From: Streptomyces xiamenensis
Lineage (GTDB): Bacteria; Actinomycetota; Actinomycetes; Streptomycetales; Streptomycetaceae
Length of the DNA: 64,000 bases
Direction: 5' to 3'
NCBI RefSeq assembly: GCF_000993785.3
Contig: NZ_CP009922.3
Coordinates: 310,001 to 374,000, forward strand
The notes under the pieces are model-generated. The model was given only the letters and a program-made list of their open reading frames with translations, was not told the origin of the DNA and did not search any database. The translations under genes were made by a program, and so were the position numbers. Position 1 is the first letter of the stretch, and every line of letters starts with the position of its first letter. This document shows positions 46,217-56,015 of this stretch, piece by piece.

Positions 46217-47425
46217 CTAACCACGCCCGCCGGAGCGAGCCTTGCCGCCGCCGTTGCCGATCCCGGTCAGCCGGCTGGCGATGACGGCGCGCTGGATCTG
46301 ATTGGTGCCCTCCACTATCTGGAGCACCTTCGCCTCCCGCATGTAGCGCTCCGCCGGGAAGTCGGCGGTGTAGCCGTACCCGCCCATCAGCTGCACGGCG
46401 TCGGTGGCCACGCGCATCGCGGTGTCCGAGCAGAACAGCTTGGCCATCGCGGCCTGCCGCCCGAACGGCTCCCCGGCGTCCCGCAGCCGGGCGGCGGCCA
46501 GGTACAGCGCCCGCCCCGCCTCGATCTGGGTGGCCAGGTCGGCGAGCATGAACCGCAGCCCCTGGAAGTCGGCGACCGGCTTGCCGAACTGCTTGCGCTC
46601 CAGGGTGAAGGCCAGCGCCGTCGTGAACGCCGCCTGGGCCACCCCGATCGAGCAGGCGGCGATGCCCAGGCGCCCCGAGTCCAGCGCGGCCAGCGCCAGC
46701 CGCAGCCCCGCGCCCTCCTCCCCCAGCCGCCGGGTGTCCGGCACCCGTACACCGTCGAAGTGCAGCTGAGCGGTGGGAGAACCGTTCATGCCCATCTTGC
46801 GCTCGGGCGCGGCGGCGCTGAGCCCGGCGGCGTCCCCCGGCACCAGGAACGCGGTGATCCCGTCGGGCCCGTCCCCTCCGGTACGGGCCATCACGGTGTA
46901 GAAGTCCGCGATGCCACCGTGCGTGATCCACGCCTTGGTGCCGTTCAGTATCCACTCGTCGCCATCCCGCACGGCCCGGGTGCGCAGACTCGCCGCGTCC
47001 GATCCGGCGGCCGGCTCGGAGAGCGCGTACGCGCCCAGCAGCCCCTCCCCCAGCATCGCCGGCAGCCACTCGGCCCGCTGCTCCTTGGCGCCGAACCCGG
47101 CCAGGCCGTGGCAGGCGAGCGTGTGGACGCTGGCTCCGAGCCCCACCGTGAGCCGGGCCGCGGCCAGTTCCTCCAAGACCTGCAGGTACACCTCGTACGG
47201 CTGCTCCCCGCCCCCGTACTCCTGCGCGTAGGGCAGGCCCAGCAGCCCGGTGGCGGACAGCCGGCGGAAGAGCGCGCGCGGAAAGACTCCGGCCGCCTCC
47301 TCCGCGTCCGCGCCCGGCGCGATCTCCCGCTGGATCAGCTCCCGGACCAAATCCAGCAGATCGCGGGCTTCGGGGGTGGGCAGGGTTCGCCGTACCGGCT
47401 GGAGTCCCTCGGCGGAGATCGTCAC
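46217..47425 (-). CDS. Acyl-CoA dehydrogenase
   Basis: 402 residues. FAD flavoenzyme that oxidises acyl-CoA thioesters. Marks: YALSEPAAGSDAASLRTRA, WITHGGIADFYTVMARTG, KMGMNGSPTAQLHFDGVRVP, ERKQFGKPVADFQGLRFMLADLATQIEAGR and QLMGGYGYTADFPAERYMREAKVLQIVEGTNQIQR, where the Glu of VEGTN is the catalytic base of short/branched-chain members. GTG at 47425 is favoured by GGAGGAAAG seven bases upstream. Neighbour of acetoacetyl-CoA synthetase on the same strand, consistent with branched-chain or ketone-body catabolism. Confidence 0.93.
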   Translation of the reverse strand: MTISAEGLQPVRRTLPTPEARDLLDLVRELIQREIAPGADAEEAAGVFPRALFRRLSATGLLGLPYAQEYGGGEQPYEVYLQVLEELAAARLTVGLGASVHTLACHGLAGFGAKEQRAEWLPAMLGEGLLGAYALSEPAAGSDAASLRTRAVRDGDEWILNGTKAWITHGGIADFYTVMARTGGDGPDGITAFLVPGDAAGLSAAAPERKMGMNGSPTAQLHFDGVRVPDTRRLGEEGAGLRLALAALDSGRLGIAACSIGVAQAAFTTALAFTLERKQFGKPVADFQGLRFMLADLATQIEAGRALYLAAARLRDAGEPFGRQAAMAKLFCSDTAMRVATDAVQLMGGYGYTADFPAERYMREAKVLQIVEGTNQIQRAVIASRLTGIGNGGGKARSGGRG

Positions 47426-47593
47426 GCGCTTTCCTCCCATGTGGTGGCACCGGGCAGCGCGCGACGCGGTCGCGGGCGGCGCTGCCTCGGGGTCATCGGT
47501 CGGCCGGCCGTGGATGATCACCACGGTCCGGAGGTTGGGAGTATGCCCGAAACCCGTTCGCACGTCACCGGTGCGGGATGACACCCTGACGCC

Positions 47594-48391
47594 GTGTCCC
47601 GTCAGGAAGAACAGCCGCTGTCCGGAGGCAACGTCAGCGCCGCGGTGGTACGGGTGGGCGACACCGTACGGCGCCCCGCCGGATTCTGGACCCCGGCCGT
47701 GCACGCCCTGCTGTCCCATCTGCGCGCCTGCGGCTTCACCGCCGTCCCGCGCCCGCTGGGCATCGACGAGCGGGGCCGCGAGGTGCTGGGGTTCGCCCCC
47801 GGCGAGGCCGTGTGGCCGCACCGCTTCGCCGTCGTGGAGCCCACCGCCCGCCTCGCCCGGGTGGGCCGGCTGATCCGCGAGCTGCACGACGCGCTCGCCG
47901 GCTTCACCCCGCCGCCCGGCGCCCGCTGGAACGCCCTGATCCCGGACATCGGCGACGAGATCATCGCCCACCACGACCTCGCCCCGTGGAATCTGGTGGC
48001 CGAGGACGGCGACGCGGGCCGGTGGACCATCATCGACTGGGACAACGCCGCCCCCGGGACCCGGCTGTGGGACCTCGCCTACGCCGCCCACGGATTCCTC
48101 CCGCTGATGGCGCACCCGCACTGGCGGCGCACCGACCAGGACGCCGGCGCCCGGCTGCGTACCCTGGCGGACGCCTACGGTCTCGACGAGACCCAGCGGC
48201 TGGCGCTGGTGCCGCTGCTGGCCCGCCGCGCCCGCTCCATGCACGACTTCCTGCGGGCCCGGCACGCGGCCGGCGACCAGCCGTGGGCCACCTTGTGGCG
48301 CGAGGGCCACGGCGGGGTCTGGTCGGCCGACGCCGCGTACACGGAGGAACGCGAGGAGCTGTGGCAGGCGGCGCTGCTGGGGGCGGACTGA
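47594..48391 (+). CDS. Phosphotransferase family protein (aminoglycoside phosphotransferase fold)
   Basis: 265 residues. The catalytic loop reads IIAHHDLAPWNLVAEDGD and the metal-binding loop WTIIDWDNAAPGTRLWDLAYA, as in APH/choline kinases. Many members phosphorylate small alcohols or metabolites, and true antibiotic resistance cannot be assumed. GTG at 47594 start. It is divergent from the acyl-CoA dehydrogenase gene. Confidence 0.85.
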   Translation: MSRQEEQPLSGGNVSAAVVRVGDTVRRPAGFWTPAVHALLSHLRACGFTAVPRPLGIDERGREVLGFAPGEAVWPHRFAVVEPTARLARVGRLIRELHDALAGFTPPPGARWNALIPDIGDEIIAHHDLAPWNLVAEDGDAGRWTIIDWDNAAPGTRLWDLAYAAHGFLPLMAHPHWRRTDQDAGARLRTLADAYGLDETQRLALVPLLARRARSMHDFLRARHAAGDQPWATLWREGHGGVWSADAAYTEEREELWQAALLGAD

Positions 48392-48404
48392 GCGGCCGGG
48401 CCGC

Positions 48405-49799
48405 TCAGCGGACCCCGACGGCCGCCAGGGCCCGGCGCTGGGCCGCGGTCGGCCGGGCCGGGAAGAACAGATAGACGACGCCGCCACTGCCGCCGCGTTC
48501 CACCCCTCCCGCGTCCAGCCGTCTGGTGCGCAGCAGGATGTTCTCGAACTGCCGCCGCTTGTAGACCCGCCGCACCGCCGCGTTGCTGGGGCTGGCCGGG
48601 TCGTTCGCGACCACGTCGCCGTCCGCCGTGAAGCCGACGACCGTCATCAGATGCCCCGCCGTGCCGTAGCCGGAGCCGTCCAGTTCCGCCTCGTAGAAGG
48701 ACTGCGAGGTGATCAGCGGGATGCCGGCGGCGATCAGCGTCTCGGCGTCCGCCAGCGAGGCGATCCGGGTGACCACACCCTGCATACCGGGGTAGGAGGC
48801 GGCGTAGGCGGTGTTGAAGGGCCAGTTGCCGCAGCCCTCGTACTCGTAGTCGAAGGTGAAGCGGGCGGCGTGGCACACCTGGGGGTCGTCGTAGGCCGGG
48901 TTCACCCACGCCAGGTCATCGGCGCCGGGGCCCTTGCCCCAGTATTCGAGGATCATGGTGGCGGATGTCGGGCTGCACCAGGCCTGGCCACCGCCGTTGT
49001 ACTCGGGGTAGCGGCCGATGTGGATGTTCTGCGAGTGCGGCGGCACCGGCAGCTCCGTGCCCGCCGCCACCCCCGGCGTGCTGGCCGGGACCTCGAACCG
49101 GTCGGGCACGTCCGAGACCATCGCGCCGACCCGCCACACCACCGGGGAGACCGTCAGCCCCGGCTTGCGGTGCAGCGTCAGCCGCAGCCGGTAGCCGGCG
49201 ATCCGCAGCGGCCCGTCGGTGTCGTCGACGGCCACGGTGTCGGTCCACACGCTGGACTTGCCGTCCCGCTGGCCGTTCAGCGAGGTGCGCCGCAGGTCCT
49301 CGTCGCCCGAGGCCCATACGCCCAGCGTGTACCAGGGGCTCTCGGTGCCGTCCGTGTACGTGGCCCGCACCTCGATCCGTACGAAGGTGCCCGCTGGGGT
49401 GTCGGCGTTCCACGAGGCGATCAGCTCGCTGCCGGGGGTGCGCACCCGGTGCTCGGGAGAGAGCCAGGTGGCGTGCTCCCACGCGGAGGTGATCCCGGTG
49501 TGCGGGTCGGTGTAGTCCACGGTGCCCTGGGAGCGGCGCAGCAGCACGCCCGAGCGGTCCCCCGACACCAGGGCGGTGCCCCGGCCGGTGCCCGAGCGCC
49601 AGTCGGACGCCGAGGTCCAGGCGTGGTAGGCGATGGTCGAGGACGCGACCGTGAGCGCGTCGGTGGGGGCCTGGGCCGGGTCGGGTTCCGCGGCGTCGCG
49701 ACGGCCAGGCACGGCGGCGGCAGCGGTGGCGGCGGTGGCCGCCGTGACGGCGGCGAACGCGGCGGCGGTCAGCACGGTACGGCGTGGCGTCTGGGTCAC
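48405..49799 (-). CDS. Secreted C39-like cysteine peptidase
   Basis: 464 residues. A twin-arginine-type signal (PRRTVLTAAAFAAVTAATAATAAAA) is followed by a beta-rich region and a C39-like papain fold: catalytic Cys in GGGQAWCSPTSATMILEYWG, His in YGTAGHLMTVVGF and the following Asn/Asp in VVANDPASPSN. The N-terminal 200 residues have beta-sandwich-like repeats (SSTIAYHAWTSASDWRSG, VRIEVRATYTDGTESPWYTLG) likely for wall or substrate binding. GTG at 49799 chosen because the Tat motif starts there. Confidence 0.86.
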   Translation of the reverse strand: MTQTPRRTVLTAAAFAAVTAATAATAAAAVPGRRDAAEPDPAQAPTDALTVASSTIAYHAWTSASDWRSGTGRGTALVSGDRSGVLLRRSQGTVDYTDPHTGITSAWEHATWLSPEHRVRTPGSELIASWNADTPAGTFVRIEVRATYTDGTESPWYTLGVWASGDEDLRRTSLNGQRDGKSSVWTDTVAVDDTDGPLRIAGYRLRLTLHRKPGLTVSPVVWRVGAMVSDVPDRFEVPASTPGVAAGTELPVPPHSQNIHIGRYPEYNGGGQAWCSPTSATMILEYWGKGPGADDLAWVNPAYDDPQVCHAARFTFDYEYEGCGNWPFNTAYAASYPGMQGVVTRIASLADAETLIAAGIPLITSQSFYEAELDGSGYGTAGHLMTVVGFTADGDVVANDPASPSNAAVRRVYKRRQFENILLRTRRLDAGGVERGGSGGVVYLFFPARPTAAQRRALAAVGVR

Positions 49800-49928
49800 G
49801 GTGGGCCCTCCCGGTGAGGTCGCAGGATGCGGGCTCCCACTATCGCGGCTGCACCTGCTGACGGCCAGTAACCCCGGGGCAACGGTGCGCTTCATTATTG
49901 GTCCCACCTGTGGCACTACGCTGGCACC

Positions 49929-50501
49929 GTGTCCCTCTCCCCCGCCCCCGGCCCGCCGGACCTGCGTGAACTCGCCGCCCGGCTGCGCGCGCTGCCGCCC
50001 TCGTTGGGCCCGGTGCGGCTGATCGGTGTCGACGGGTACGCCGGCTCCGGCAAGTCCACGCTGGCGGCGCGGCTGTCCGCGGCACTGGACGGCGCCCCCG
50101 TGGTGCACCTGGACGACCTCGCCAGCCACGACGCGCTGTTCGGCTGGATGGATCGGCTCACCGAGCAGGTCCTGGACCCGCTGGCGCGGGGCGGCACCGC
50201 CCACTACGAGGTGTACGACTGGGAGCGCCGTGATTACACCGGTACAGCCCGCGTACCGCCCGCCCCCGTGGTGCTGGTTGAGGGGGTGGGGGCCGGCCGG
50301 CGGGCGCTGCGCGGCCGGCTGGCGCACCTCATCTGGCTGGCGGTGCCCCGGCAGCGCGCCTGGGCCGCCGGGCGCCACCGGGACGGCCCCGCCCAGGCGG
50401 CCTTCTGGCGCGGCTGGGAGGCCGCGGAACGGCGGCACTTCGCCGATGATCCCTCGGAACCGTCGGCGGATATCCTGATCTCACCGAGGTGCGACAGCTG
50501 A
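49929..50501 (+). CDS. Uridine kinase-like P-loop kinase
   Basis: 190 residues. P-loop GVDGYAGSGKSTLAARL, then VVHLDDLASHDALFGWMDRL (the DD of the uridine-kinase family) and VVLVEGVGAGRRALRGRLAHLIWLAVP. Shorter than housekeeping uridine kinases and without the typical lid sequence, so the substrate is uncertain. GTG at 49929; it starts about 130 bases from the divergent peptidase gene and precedes the AAA+ gene by 13 bases. Confidence 0.82.
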   Translation: MSLSPAPGPPDLRELAARLRALPPSLGPVRLIGVDGYAGSGKSTLAARLSAALDGAPVVHLDDLASHDALFGWMDRLTEQVLDPLARGGTAHYEVYDWERRDYTGTARVPPAPVVLVEGVGAGRRALRGRLAHLIWLAVPRQRAWAAGRHRDGPAQAAFWRGWEAAERRHFADDPSEPSADILISPRCDS

Positions 50502-50514
50502 GCGGTATCCGCGC

Positions 50515-52395
50515 ATGGGGGTCGTCATGATGTCTGGCACGCAAGACGTTCACGGTCCGCACACCGGAGCCGATCTGGCCTGGCTGCGCGGTGTGGACGC
50601 CTACGCGGCGGCCGCCTACCCGGAGGCCGAGGAGGAGTTCCGGGCGGCGGTGCGGGAGGACCCGGGCATGGCCGACGCCTGGCTCGGGCTGCACGCGCTG
50701 CGCACCGAGGTGGCACCAGCACTGCTCCAGATGTACCGGCACCGGGCACGGTTCGGGGAGCAGCGCGCCCGGCACGGACGGGCGCTCAGCTCCTGGTACT
50801 GGCTGGGCTGGTGGGTACAGCCGGTGCTGGAGACCGACCGCGATCTGCTGCTGGCGCACGCCTCGCAACTGCTGGACGGTCACCGGCTGCCGGAGCTGGA
50901 CCGGGCGCTGGCCCAGTGCCCGCCGCCGGACACCGACCCCTTCGCCCGTTTCCTGCACGCGTGCCGCTGCTATCTCACCCGGGACTGGGAGGGGCTGTTC
51001 CGGCTCACCTCCACCTTGCAGTCCGATCCGCAACTGGGTGTGGAGGCGGGTCTTTTCGCCGGGATGGCACGGGTGCGGATGGAGATGTACGACCAGGCGG
51101 AACCGCTGCTGGCGGCCGCCTTGATGCGCTGCCGCAGCGAACAGCCGCAGCGCAAGGAGCTGCGGTACTGGCTGGCGCGGGCCCGCGAGGGCAGCGGGCG
51201 CAGCGCGGCGGCGATCCCGCTGTACCGGGCGGTGCACCAGGTGGACGCGGAGTTCATGGACACCGCCGAGCGGCTGACCGCGCTGGCGGTGGAGGACGCG
51301 GACACCGCACAGCTGGCGCTGGCCCCGTACGGCCCGGCCCCCGCCCCGGCCCCGCTGCCGGTGCCGGGGCAGCTGGGCGGGGAGCGGCTGCCGGCCGCCG
51401 CCGGTGAGGGGCGGGCGGCCGGCACGCCCGGCCGGCCGGGGCCGGTGGCGGGGCACGGCCCGCGGCTCGCGGCCGGGCCCGCGCTGCCGCCGGCGCCGGA
51501 TCCGGCGCTGCTCGCCCACACCCTGGCCGAACTGGACCGGATGGTCGGGCTCGAACCGGTCAAGGAGCAGGTGCGGGCGATGTCCGCGCAGCTGCGGATG
51601 GCGCGGCTGCGCTCGGGCCAGGGGCTGCCGGTGCAGCCGCCCAAACGGCACTTCGTCTTCTCCGGCCCCTCGGGCACCGGCAAGACCACGGTGGCCCGCA
51701 TCCTGGGCCGGGTCTTCCACGCGCTGGGGCTGCTGAGCCACGACCGGCTGGTGGAGGCGCAGCGCGCCGATCTGGTGGGCGAGTTCCTGGGCCAGACGGC
51801 GGTGAAGGCCAACCGGCTGATCGATTCGGCGCTGGGCGGGGTGCTGTTCATCGACGAGGCGTACTCGCTGGTGCACTCCGGCTACAGCAAGGGCGACGCG
51901 TACGGGGACGAGGCGCTCCAGGTGTTGCTGAAGCGGGCCGAGGACAGCCGCGAGCATCTGGTGGTGATCCTGGCCGGGTATCCGCAGGGCATGAACCGGC
52001 TGCTGAACGCCAACCCCGGTCTGGGCTCGCGCTTTTCGGCCCGGGTGGAGTTCCCCAGCTACCGGCCGGTGGAGCTGACGGCGATCGGGGAGCTGCTGGC
52101 GGCCGATCACGGCGATGTGTGGGATCCCGAGGCGCTGGAGGAACTGCGCAGCATCAGCGAGCACGTGGTGGCCGAGGGCTGGATCGACGAGCTGGGCAAC
52201 GGGCGCTTCGTGCGCACCCTGTACGAGACGAGCTGCGCGTTCCGGGACATGCGGCTGGCGGAGTCGGTCACCGACCCGGGCCGGCAGGATCTGGCGACGC
52301 TGCGGCTGCCGGATCTGATGCAGGCGTACGGGGAGGTGCTGGCGTCCCGCGGGCGGGGCCGCCCCGATCAGGGGCGGCGCCCGCCGCTGCCGTGA
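50515..52395 (+). CDS. AAA+ ATPase of the CbxX/CfqX (EccA-like) type
   Basis: 626 residues. The N-terminal half is TPR-like alpha-helical (ADLAWLRGVDAYAAAAYPEAEEEFRAAVREDPGMADAWLGLHALR and following), then a linker rich in Pro/Ala/Gly, and a C-terminal AAA+ domain with Walker A FSGPSGTGKTTVARILG, LIDSALGGVLFIDEAYSLVHSG (Walker B) and VVILAGYPQGMNRLLNANPGLGSRF. This layout, including the VGLEPVKEQVR entry, matches EccA of type VII secretion systems and sporulation protein K. No other type VII gene is in the window. The ATG at 50515 is provisional. Confidence 0.85.
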   Translation: MGVVMMSGTQDVHGPHTGADLAWLRGVDAYAAAAYPEAEEEFRAAVREDPGMADAWLGLHALRTEVAPALLQMYRHRARFGEQRARHGRALSSWYWLGWWVQPVLETDRDLLLAHASQLLDGHRLPELDRALAQCPPPDTDPFARFLHACRCYLTRDWEGLFRLTSTLQSDPQLGVEAGLFAGMARVRMEMYDQAEPLLAAALMRCRSEQPQRKELRYWLARAREGSGRSAAAIPLYRAVHQVDAEFMDTAERLTALAVEDADTAQLALAPYGPAPAPAPLPVPGQLGGERLPAAAGEGRAAGTPGRPGPVAGHGPRLAAGPALPPAPDPALLAHTLAELDRMVGLEPVKEQVRAMSAQLRMARLRSGQGLPVQPPKRHFVFSGPSGTGKTTVARILGRVFHALGLLSHDRLVEAQRADLVGEFLGQTAVKANRLIDSALGGVLFIDEAYSLVHSGYSKGDAYGDEALQVLLKRAEDSREHLVVILAGYPQGMNRLLNANPGLGSRFSARVEFPSYRPVELTAIGELLAADHGDVWDPEALEELRSISEHVVAEGWIDELGNGRFVRTLYETSCAFRDMRLAESVTDPGRQDLATLRLPDLMQAYGEVLASRGRGRPDQGRRPPLP

Positions 52396-52409
52396 CGGGT
52401 TCCCGCCGC

Positions 52410-52922
52410 TCAGCCACGCCCGGCGGCGGCGCTGCTGCTGTGTGTCTCGACCAGGGCGCGCAGCGCGCGGGCGTCGGCCAGGGCCTGTTCCTTGGCGAGC
52501 CCGGGCTGAATGCCCATGGCGGCCAGGGTGGAGCCGTCGGCGAGGTCGAGGGTCACCCACGGGTCGCCGGGCCGCAGCCCGACCCGGACGATCTCGGCCC
52601 AGGCGAGCCGCCGCCTGGTGGTGAGGTTGACGACGGTCACCCCGTCCCGGTCGGCGAGCACCTTGGGGCGGCTGAGCACCGCCAGCACGGCCCAGGCGGC
52701 GATGCCGGTGCCGGCCACGGTGAACCGGTCGCCCAGCCCCCAGGTGCTGGCACTGACCGGCACGATGACGGCGATGATCAGCAGCACGGTGAAGACCACC
52801 GCGCCGGTGCTCATCAGGATGATCCTGGTGAGCCGCGGCTGGAAGGTCACCGGGAGTTCGGGCAGGTCGGGCGGGGTGGGCCGGTCGCCGGTCACCGTGA
52901 TGTCCTTGTCGGTACGGGGCAT
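52410..52922 (-). CDS. PH domain-containing membrane protein
   Basis: 170 residues: a short cytosolic N-terminus, two membrane segments (LTRIILMSTGAVVFTVLLIIAVIVPVSAS and FTVAGTGIAAWAVLAVLSRP) and a PH-like domain with DRDGVTVVNLTTRRRLAWAEIVRVGLRPGDPWVTLDLADGSTLAAMG. ATG at 52922 chosen; the frame runs further upstream but is low-complexity. It starts eight bases after the hisG stop on the same strand, so it is the distal gene of the his/rib block. Confidence 0.82.
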   Translation of the reverse strand: MPRTDKDITVTGDRPTPPDLPELPVTFQPRLTRIILMSTGAVVFTVLLIIAVIVPVSASTWGLGDRFTVAGTGIAAWAVLAVLSRPKVLADRDGVTVVNLTTRRRLAWAEIVRVGLRPGDPWVTLDLADGSTLAAMGIQPGLAKEQALADARALRALVETHSSSAAAGRG

Positions 52923-52930
52923 GGTGCCGC

Positions 52931-53779
52931 TCACAGCCGGGCGGCGTGGATGCCGGTGGTGAGGATCGCGCGGGCGCCCATGTCGTACAGGTCGTCCATC
53001 ACGCGCTGGGCGTCCTGGACGGGGACCATGGACCGTACCGCGACCCATCCCTGGTCGTGCAGCGGGGAGACGGTGGGGGATTCCAGGCCGGGGGTGAGGG
53101 CCACGGCCTTCTCCACCAGTTCGGCGCGGATGTCGTAGTCCATCATCACGTAGCGGCGAGCCACCAGGACGCCCTGGAGGCGGCGCAGGAACTGCTCCAC
53201 CTTGGGTTCGGCGCGTTCGTCGCCGCGGCGCCGGATGACCACCGCCTCGGACTCCAGGATCGGCCGGCTGATGATCTCCAGGCCCGCGTTGCGCAGGGTG
53301 GTGCCGGTCTCCACCACATCGGCGATGACCTCGGCGACCCCGAGCTGGATGGCGGTCTCCACGGCCCCGTCCAGCCGGACCACCGAGGCCTTCACCCCGT
53401 TCTCGGTGAGGTGCGCGCGCACCACGCCGGGGAAGGAGGTGGCGATCGTCAGCCCGTCGAACTGGGTGACGTCGGTGACCCCGCCGGGCCGGGCCGCGTA
53501 GCGCAACGTGGAGGCGGCGAAGCCCAGTTGCTTGATCTCCTCGGCGTCGGCCCCGGAGTCGAGCAGAAGATCGCGTCCGGTGATGCCGATGTCGAGCTTG
53601 CCGGACCCGACGTAGACCGCGATGTCGCGGGGGCGCAGGAAGAAGAACTCGACCTGGTTGTCGGCGTCGATCAGGACCAGCTCGCGGCTGTCCTTGCGCT
53701 GCCGGTAGCCGGCCTCATGGAGCATCGCCGACGCAGGCTCGGACAGGGAACCCTTGTTGGGGACGGCGATGCGCAGCAT
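52931..53779 (-). CDS. hisG: ATP phosphoribosyltransferase (long form)
   Basis: 282 residues. Catalyses the first step of histidine synthesis. N-terminus LRIAVPNKGSLSEPASAMLHEAGY, then YVGSGKLDIGITGRDLLLDSG, ATSFPGVVRAHL and AETAIQLGVAEVIADVVETGTTL with the PRPP-binding residues. The C-terminal PII-like domain (YVMMDYDIRAELVEKAVALTPGLESPTVSPLHDQGWVAVRSMV) gives histidine feedback control of the long form. It follows hisE, as is common in actinobacteria. Confidence 0.96.
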   Translation of the reverse strand: MLRIAVPNKGSLSEPASAMLHEAGYRQRKDSRELVLIDADNQVEFFFLRPRDIAVYVGSGKLDIGITGRDLLLDSGADAEEIKQLGFAASTLRYAARPGGVTDVTQFDGLTIATSFPGVVRAHLTENGVKASVVRLDGAVETAIQLGVAEVIADVVETGTTLRNAGLEIISRPILESEAVVIRRRGDERAEPKVEQFLRRLQGVLVARRYVMMDYDIRAELVEKAVALTPGLESPTVSPLHDQGWVAVRSMVPVQDAQRVMDDLYDMGARAILTTGIHAARL

Positions 53780-53840
53780 GGGGCGTGATTCCTTCGAGAG
53801 TGCGGGGACGGGAAAGAGGGGCGGACGGCGGGCCTGCGCC

Positions 53841-54113
53841 TCACAGATGAGCGTATACATCGTCCAGGGAGATGCCCCGGGCGACCATCATCACCTGCAG
53901 GTGGTACAGCAGCTGGGAGATCTCCTCGGCGGTACGGTCGGTGCCCTCGTGCTCGGCGGCCATCCATACCTCGGCGGCTTCCTCGACGACCTTCTTGCCG
54001 ATGGAGTGCACGCCCGAGGCGACCAGCTCGGCGGTGCGCGAGGTAGCGGGGTCGCCGTGGAGGGCCTTGTGCTGGAGCTCCGTGAAGAGCTGCTCGAATG
54101 TCTTGTTGGCCAT
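53841..54113 (-). CDS. hisE: Phosphoribosyl-ATP pyrophosphatase
   Basis: 90 residues, the full length of stand-alone HisE. Hydrolyses phosphoribosyl-ATP in step two of histidine synthesis. Motifs: [28 protein letters not shown] (metal-binding Glu residues) and [28 protein letters not shown]. Precedes hisG by 61 bases and follows ribH on the same strand. Confidence 0.95.
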   Translation of the reverse strand: MANKTFEQLFTELQHKALHGDPATSRTAELVASGVHSIGKKVVEEAAEVWMAAEHEGTDRTAEEISQLLYHLQVMMVARGISLDDVYAHL

Positions 54114-54147
54114 GGTGACGCTCAGCCTACGGCGTGCGCGGCGCGGG

Positions 54148-54633
54148 TCACCGCGCGGGTGCGGTCACCGAGCGCAGGGCGGCGGCGGTGGCGACGGCGG
54201 CGGTCACCGCCTCGTGGCCCTTGTCCTCGGCGGAGCCGGGCAGTCCGGCCCGGTCCAGGGCCTGCGCCTCGGTGTCGCAGGTCAGGACGCCGAAGCCGAC
54301 CGGTACCCCGGTCTCCACGCTGACCTGGGTGAGGCCGGTGGTGACGCCCTGGCACACGTAGTCGAAGTGCGGGGTGCCGCCGCGGATGACGACGCCGAGG
54401 GCCACGACGGCGTCGTAGCCCTGGCCGGCCAGGGCGCGGGCGGCCACCGGCAGCTCGAAGCTGCCGGGCACGCGCACCACGGTGGAGTGCGTGACGCCCA
54501 GGTCCTTCAGGGCGCGCTGTGCTCCGTCGAGCAGACCGTCCATCACGGTGCGGTGCCACTGGGCGGCGATGACCGCGACCCGCAGGTCGCCGCCGTGCTC
54601 CACGGTCACCTCGGGGGCGCCGGTTCCGCTCAT
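54148..54633 (-). CDS. ribH: 6,7-dimethyl-8-ribityllumazine synthase
   Basis: 161 residues. Joins the ribityl-diaminopyrimidine to dihydroxybutanone phosphate. Active-site segments: [71 protein letters not shown] with the catalytic His, and [20 protein letters not shown]. Fourth enzyme gene of the rib operon. Confidence 0.97.
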   Translation of the reverse strand: MSGTGAPEVTVEHGGDLRVAVIAAQWHRTVMDGLLDGAQRALKDLGVTHSTVVRVPGSFELPVAARALAGQGYDAVVALGVVIRGGTPHFDYVCQGVTTGLTQVSVETGVPVGFGVLTCDTEAQALDRAGLPGSAEDKGHEAVTAAVATAAALRSVTAPAR

Positions 54634-54716
54634 GTCTGGGTCCTGCCTTTCGGGGAGGGGTGGTGGTGGGAGGAGAGGGTGCGGGGGTCAGGGTGCGCGT
54701 GGTCAGGGTGCGGCGG

Positions 54717-56015
54717 TCACTGTCCGGCGCAGGCCGGCAGTTCGGCGCCGTCCAGCCAGGGCAGGTCGTGGCCCATGCGGTCGCGCTTGGTGCGCAGATA
54801 GCGCAGGTTGTGACGCCCGGCGGGGGCCGGCATGGGCTCGCGCCCGGTGACCCGCAGCCCGTGCTCGGTCAGCGCGGCGGTCTTGGCAGGGTTGTTGGTG
54901 AGCAGCCGTACGGAGCGCACCCCGAGGTCGGTGAGGATGTGGGCGCCCGCCCCGTAGTCGCGGGCGTCGACCGGCAGGCCGAGTTCGAGGTTGGCGTCCA
55001 GGGTGTCCCGGCCGTGTTCCTGGAGTTCGTAGGCGCGGAGTTTGGACAGCAGCCCGATGCCGCGGCCCTCGTGGCCGCGCAGGTACAGCACCACGCCGCG
55101 GCCCTCGGCGCGCACCCGTTCCAGGGAGGCGGCCAGCTGCGGCCCGCAGTCGCAGCGCTGGGAGCCGAAGATGTCGCCCGTGAGGCACTCGGAGTGCAGG
55201 CGGACCAGGACGTCCTCGCCGTCACCGATGTCGCCGGCCACCAGGGCGAGATGCTCGGTGCCATCGGGTGCCGAACGGTAGCCGTGGGCCTGGAAGTCGC
55301 CGTGCGGGGTGGGCAGGGTGGTGCGGGCCTCGCGGCGTACGGCCGGCTCGTCGCCCGGTGCGGTGGCGTCCGGCTCGGCCGCGGCGCGGTGGGCGATCAG
55401 ATCCTCGATGGAGATGATCGACAGGCCGTGCTTGCGGGCGAAGGGCACCAGTTCGGGCAGGCGCAGCATGGCGCCGTCCTCTCCCGCGATCTCCACGATC
55501 ACGGCGGCGGGGCGCAGTCCGGCGAGCCGGGCCAGGTCGACACCGGCCTCGGTGTGGCCGGCCCTGGCCAGAACGCCGCCGGGTCGGGCGCGCAGCGGGA
55601 AGACGTGTCCGGGGCGGACGAAGTCCTGGGCGGTGGCCTCCGGGTCGGCCAGCAGGGCGATGGTGGTGGCGCGGTCGGCGGCGGAGATGCCGGTGGTGAC
55701 GCCGTGGGCGGGGCCGGCGTCCACGCTGACGGTGAAGGCGGTGGCCATCGGCTCGGTGTTGGCGGTGACCATCTGCGGCAGGTCGAGCCGGTCGAGGTCG
55801 GCGGCTTCCATCGGCGCGCAGATCAGACCGCGGCATTCGCTCATCATGAACGCCACGAGATCGGGGGTGATCTTCTCGGCGGCGACGATCAGGTCGCCTT
55901 CGTTCTCCCGGTCGGGGTTGTCGACGACGACCACCGGCCGGCCCAGCGCGATGTCGGCGACTGCACGCTCCACGGGGTCCAGGGCGAGGTCGCGGTCCGG
56001 CACGGCGATGGTCAT
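54717..56015 (-). CDS. ribBA: Bifunctional 3,4-dihydroxy-2-butanone-4-phosphate synthase / GTP cyclohydrolase II
   Basis: 432 residues. N-terminal DHBP synthase: [70 protein letters not shown]-terminal GTP cyclohydrolase [30 protein letters not shown] with the three zinc Cys, [33 protein letters not shown]. Supplies both substrates for ribH. The ATG at 56015 follows GGAAGGAG and overlaps the ribM stop (ATGA). Confidence 0.97.
   Translation of the reverse strand: MTIAVPDRDLALDPVERAVADIALGRPVVVVDNPDRENEGDLIVAAEKITPDLVAFMMSECRGLICAPMEAADLDRLDLPQMVTANTEPMATAFTVSVDAGPAHGVTTGISAADRATTIALLADPEATAQDFVRPGHVFPLRARPGGVLARAGHTEAGVDLARLAGLRPAAVIVEIAGEDGAMLRLPELVPFARKHGLSIISIEDLIAHRAAAEPDATAPGDEPAVRREARTTLPTPHGDFQAHGYRSAPDGTEHLALVAGDIGDGEDVLVRLHSECLTGDIFGSQRCDCGPQLAASLERVRAEGRGVVLYLRGHEGRGIGLLSKLRAYELQEHGRDTLDANLELGLPVDARDYGAGAHILTDLGVRSVRLLTNNPAKTAALTEHGLRVTGREPMPAPAGRHNLRYLRTKRDRMGHDLPWLDGAELPACAGQ

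Noticed and set aside
47594..48391. Aminoglycoside resistance gene
   Set aside because: Fold fits APH, but motifs are shared with many metabolic kinases and nothing in context points to resistance.
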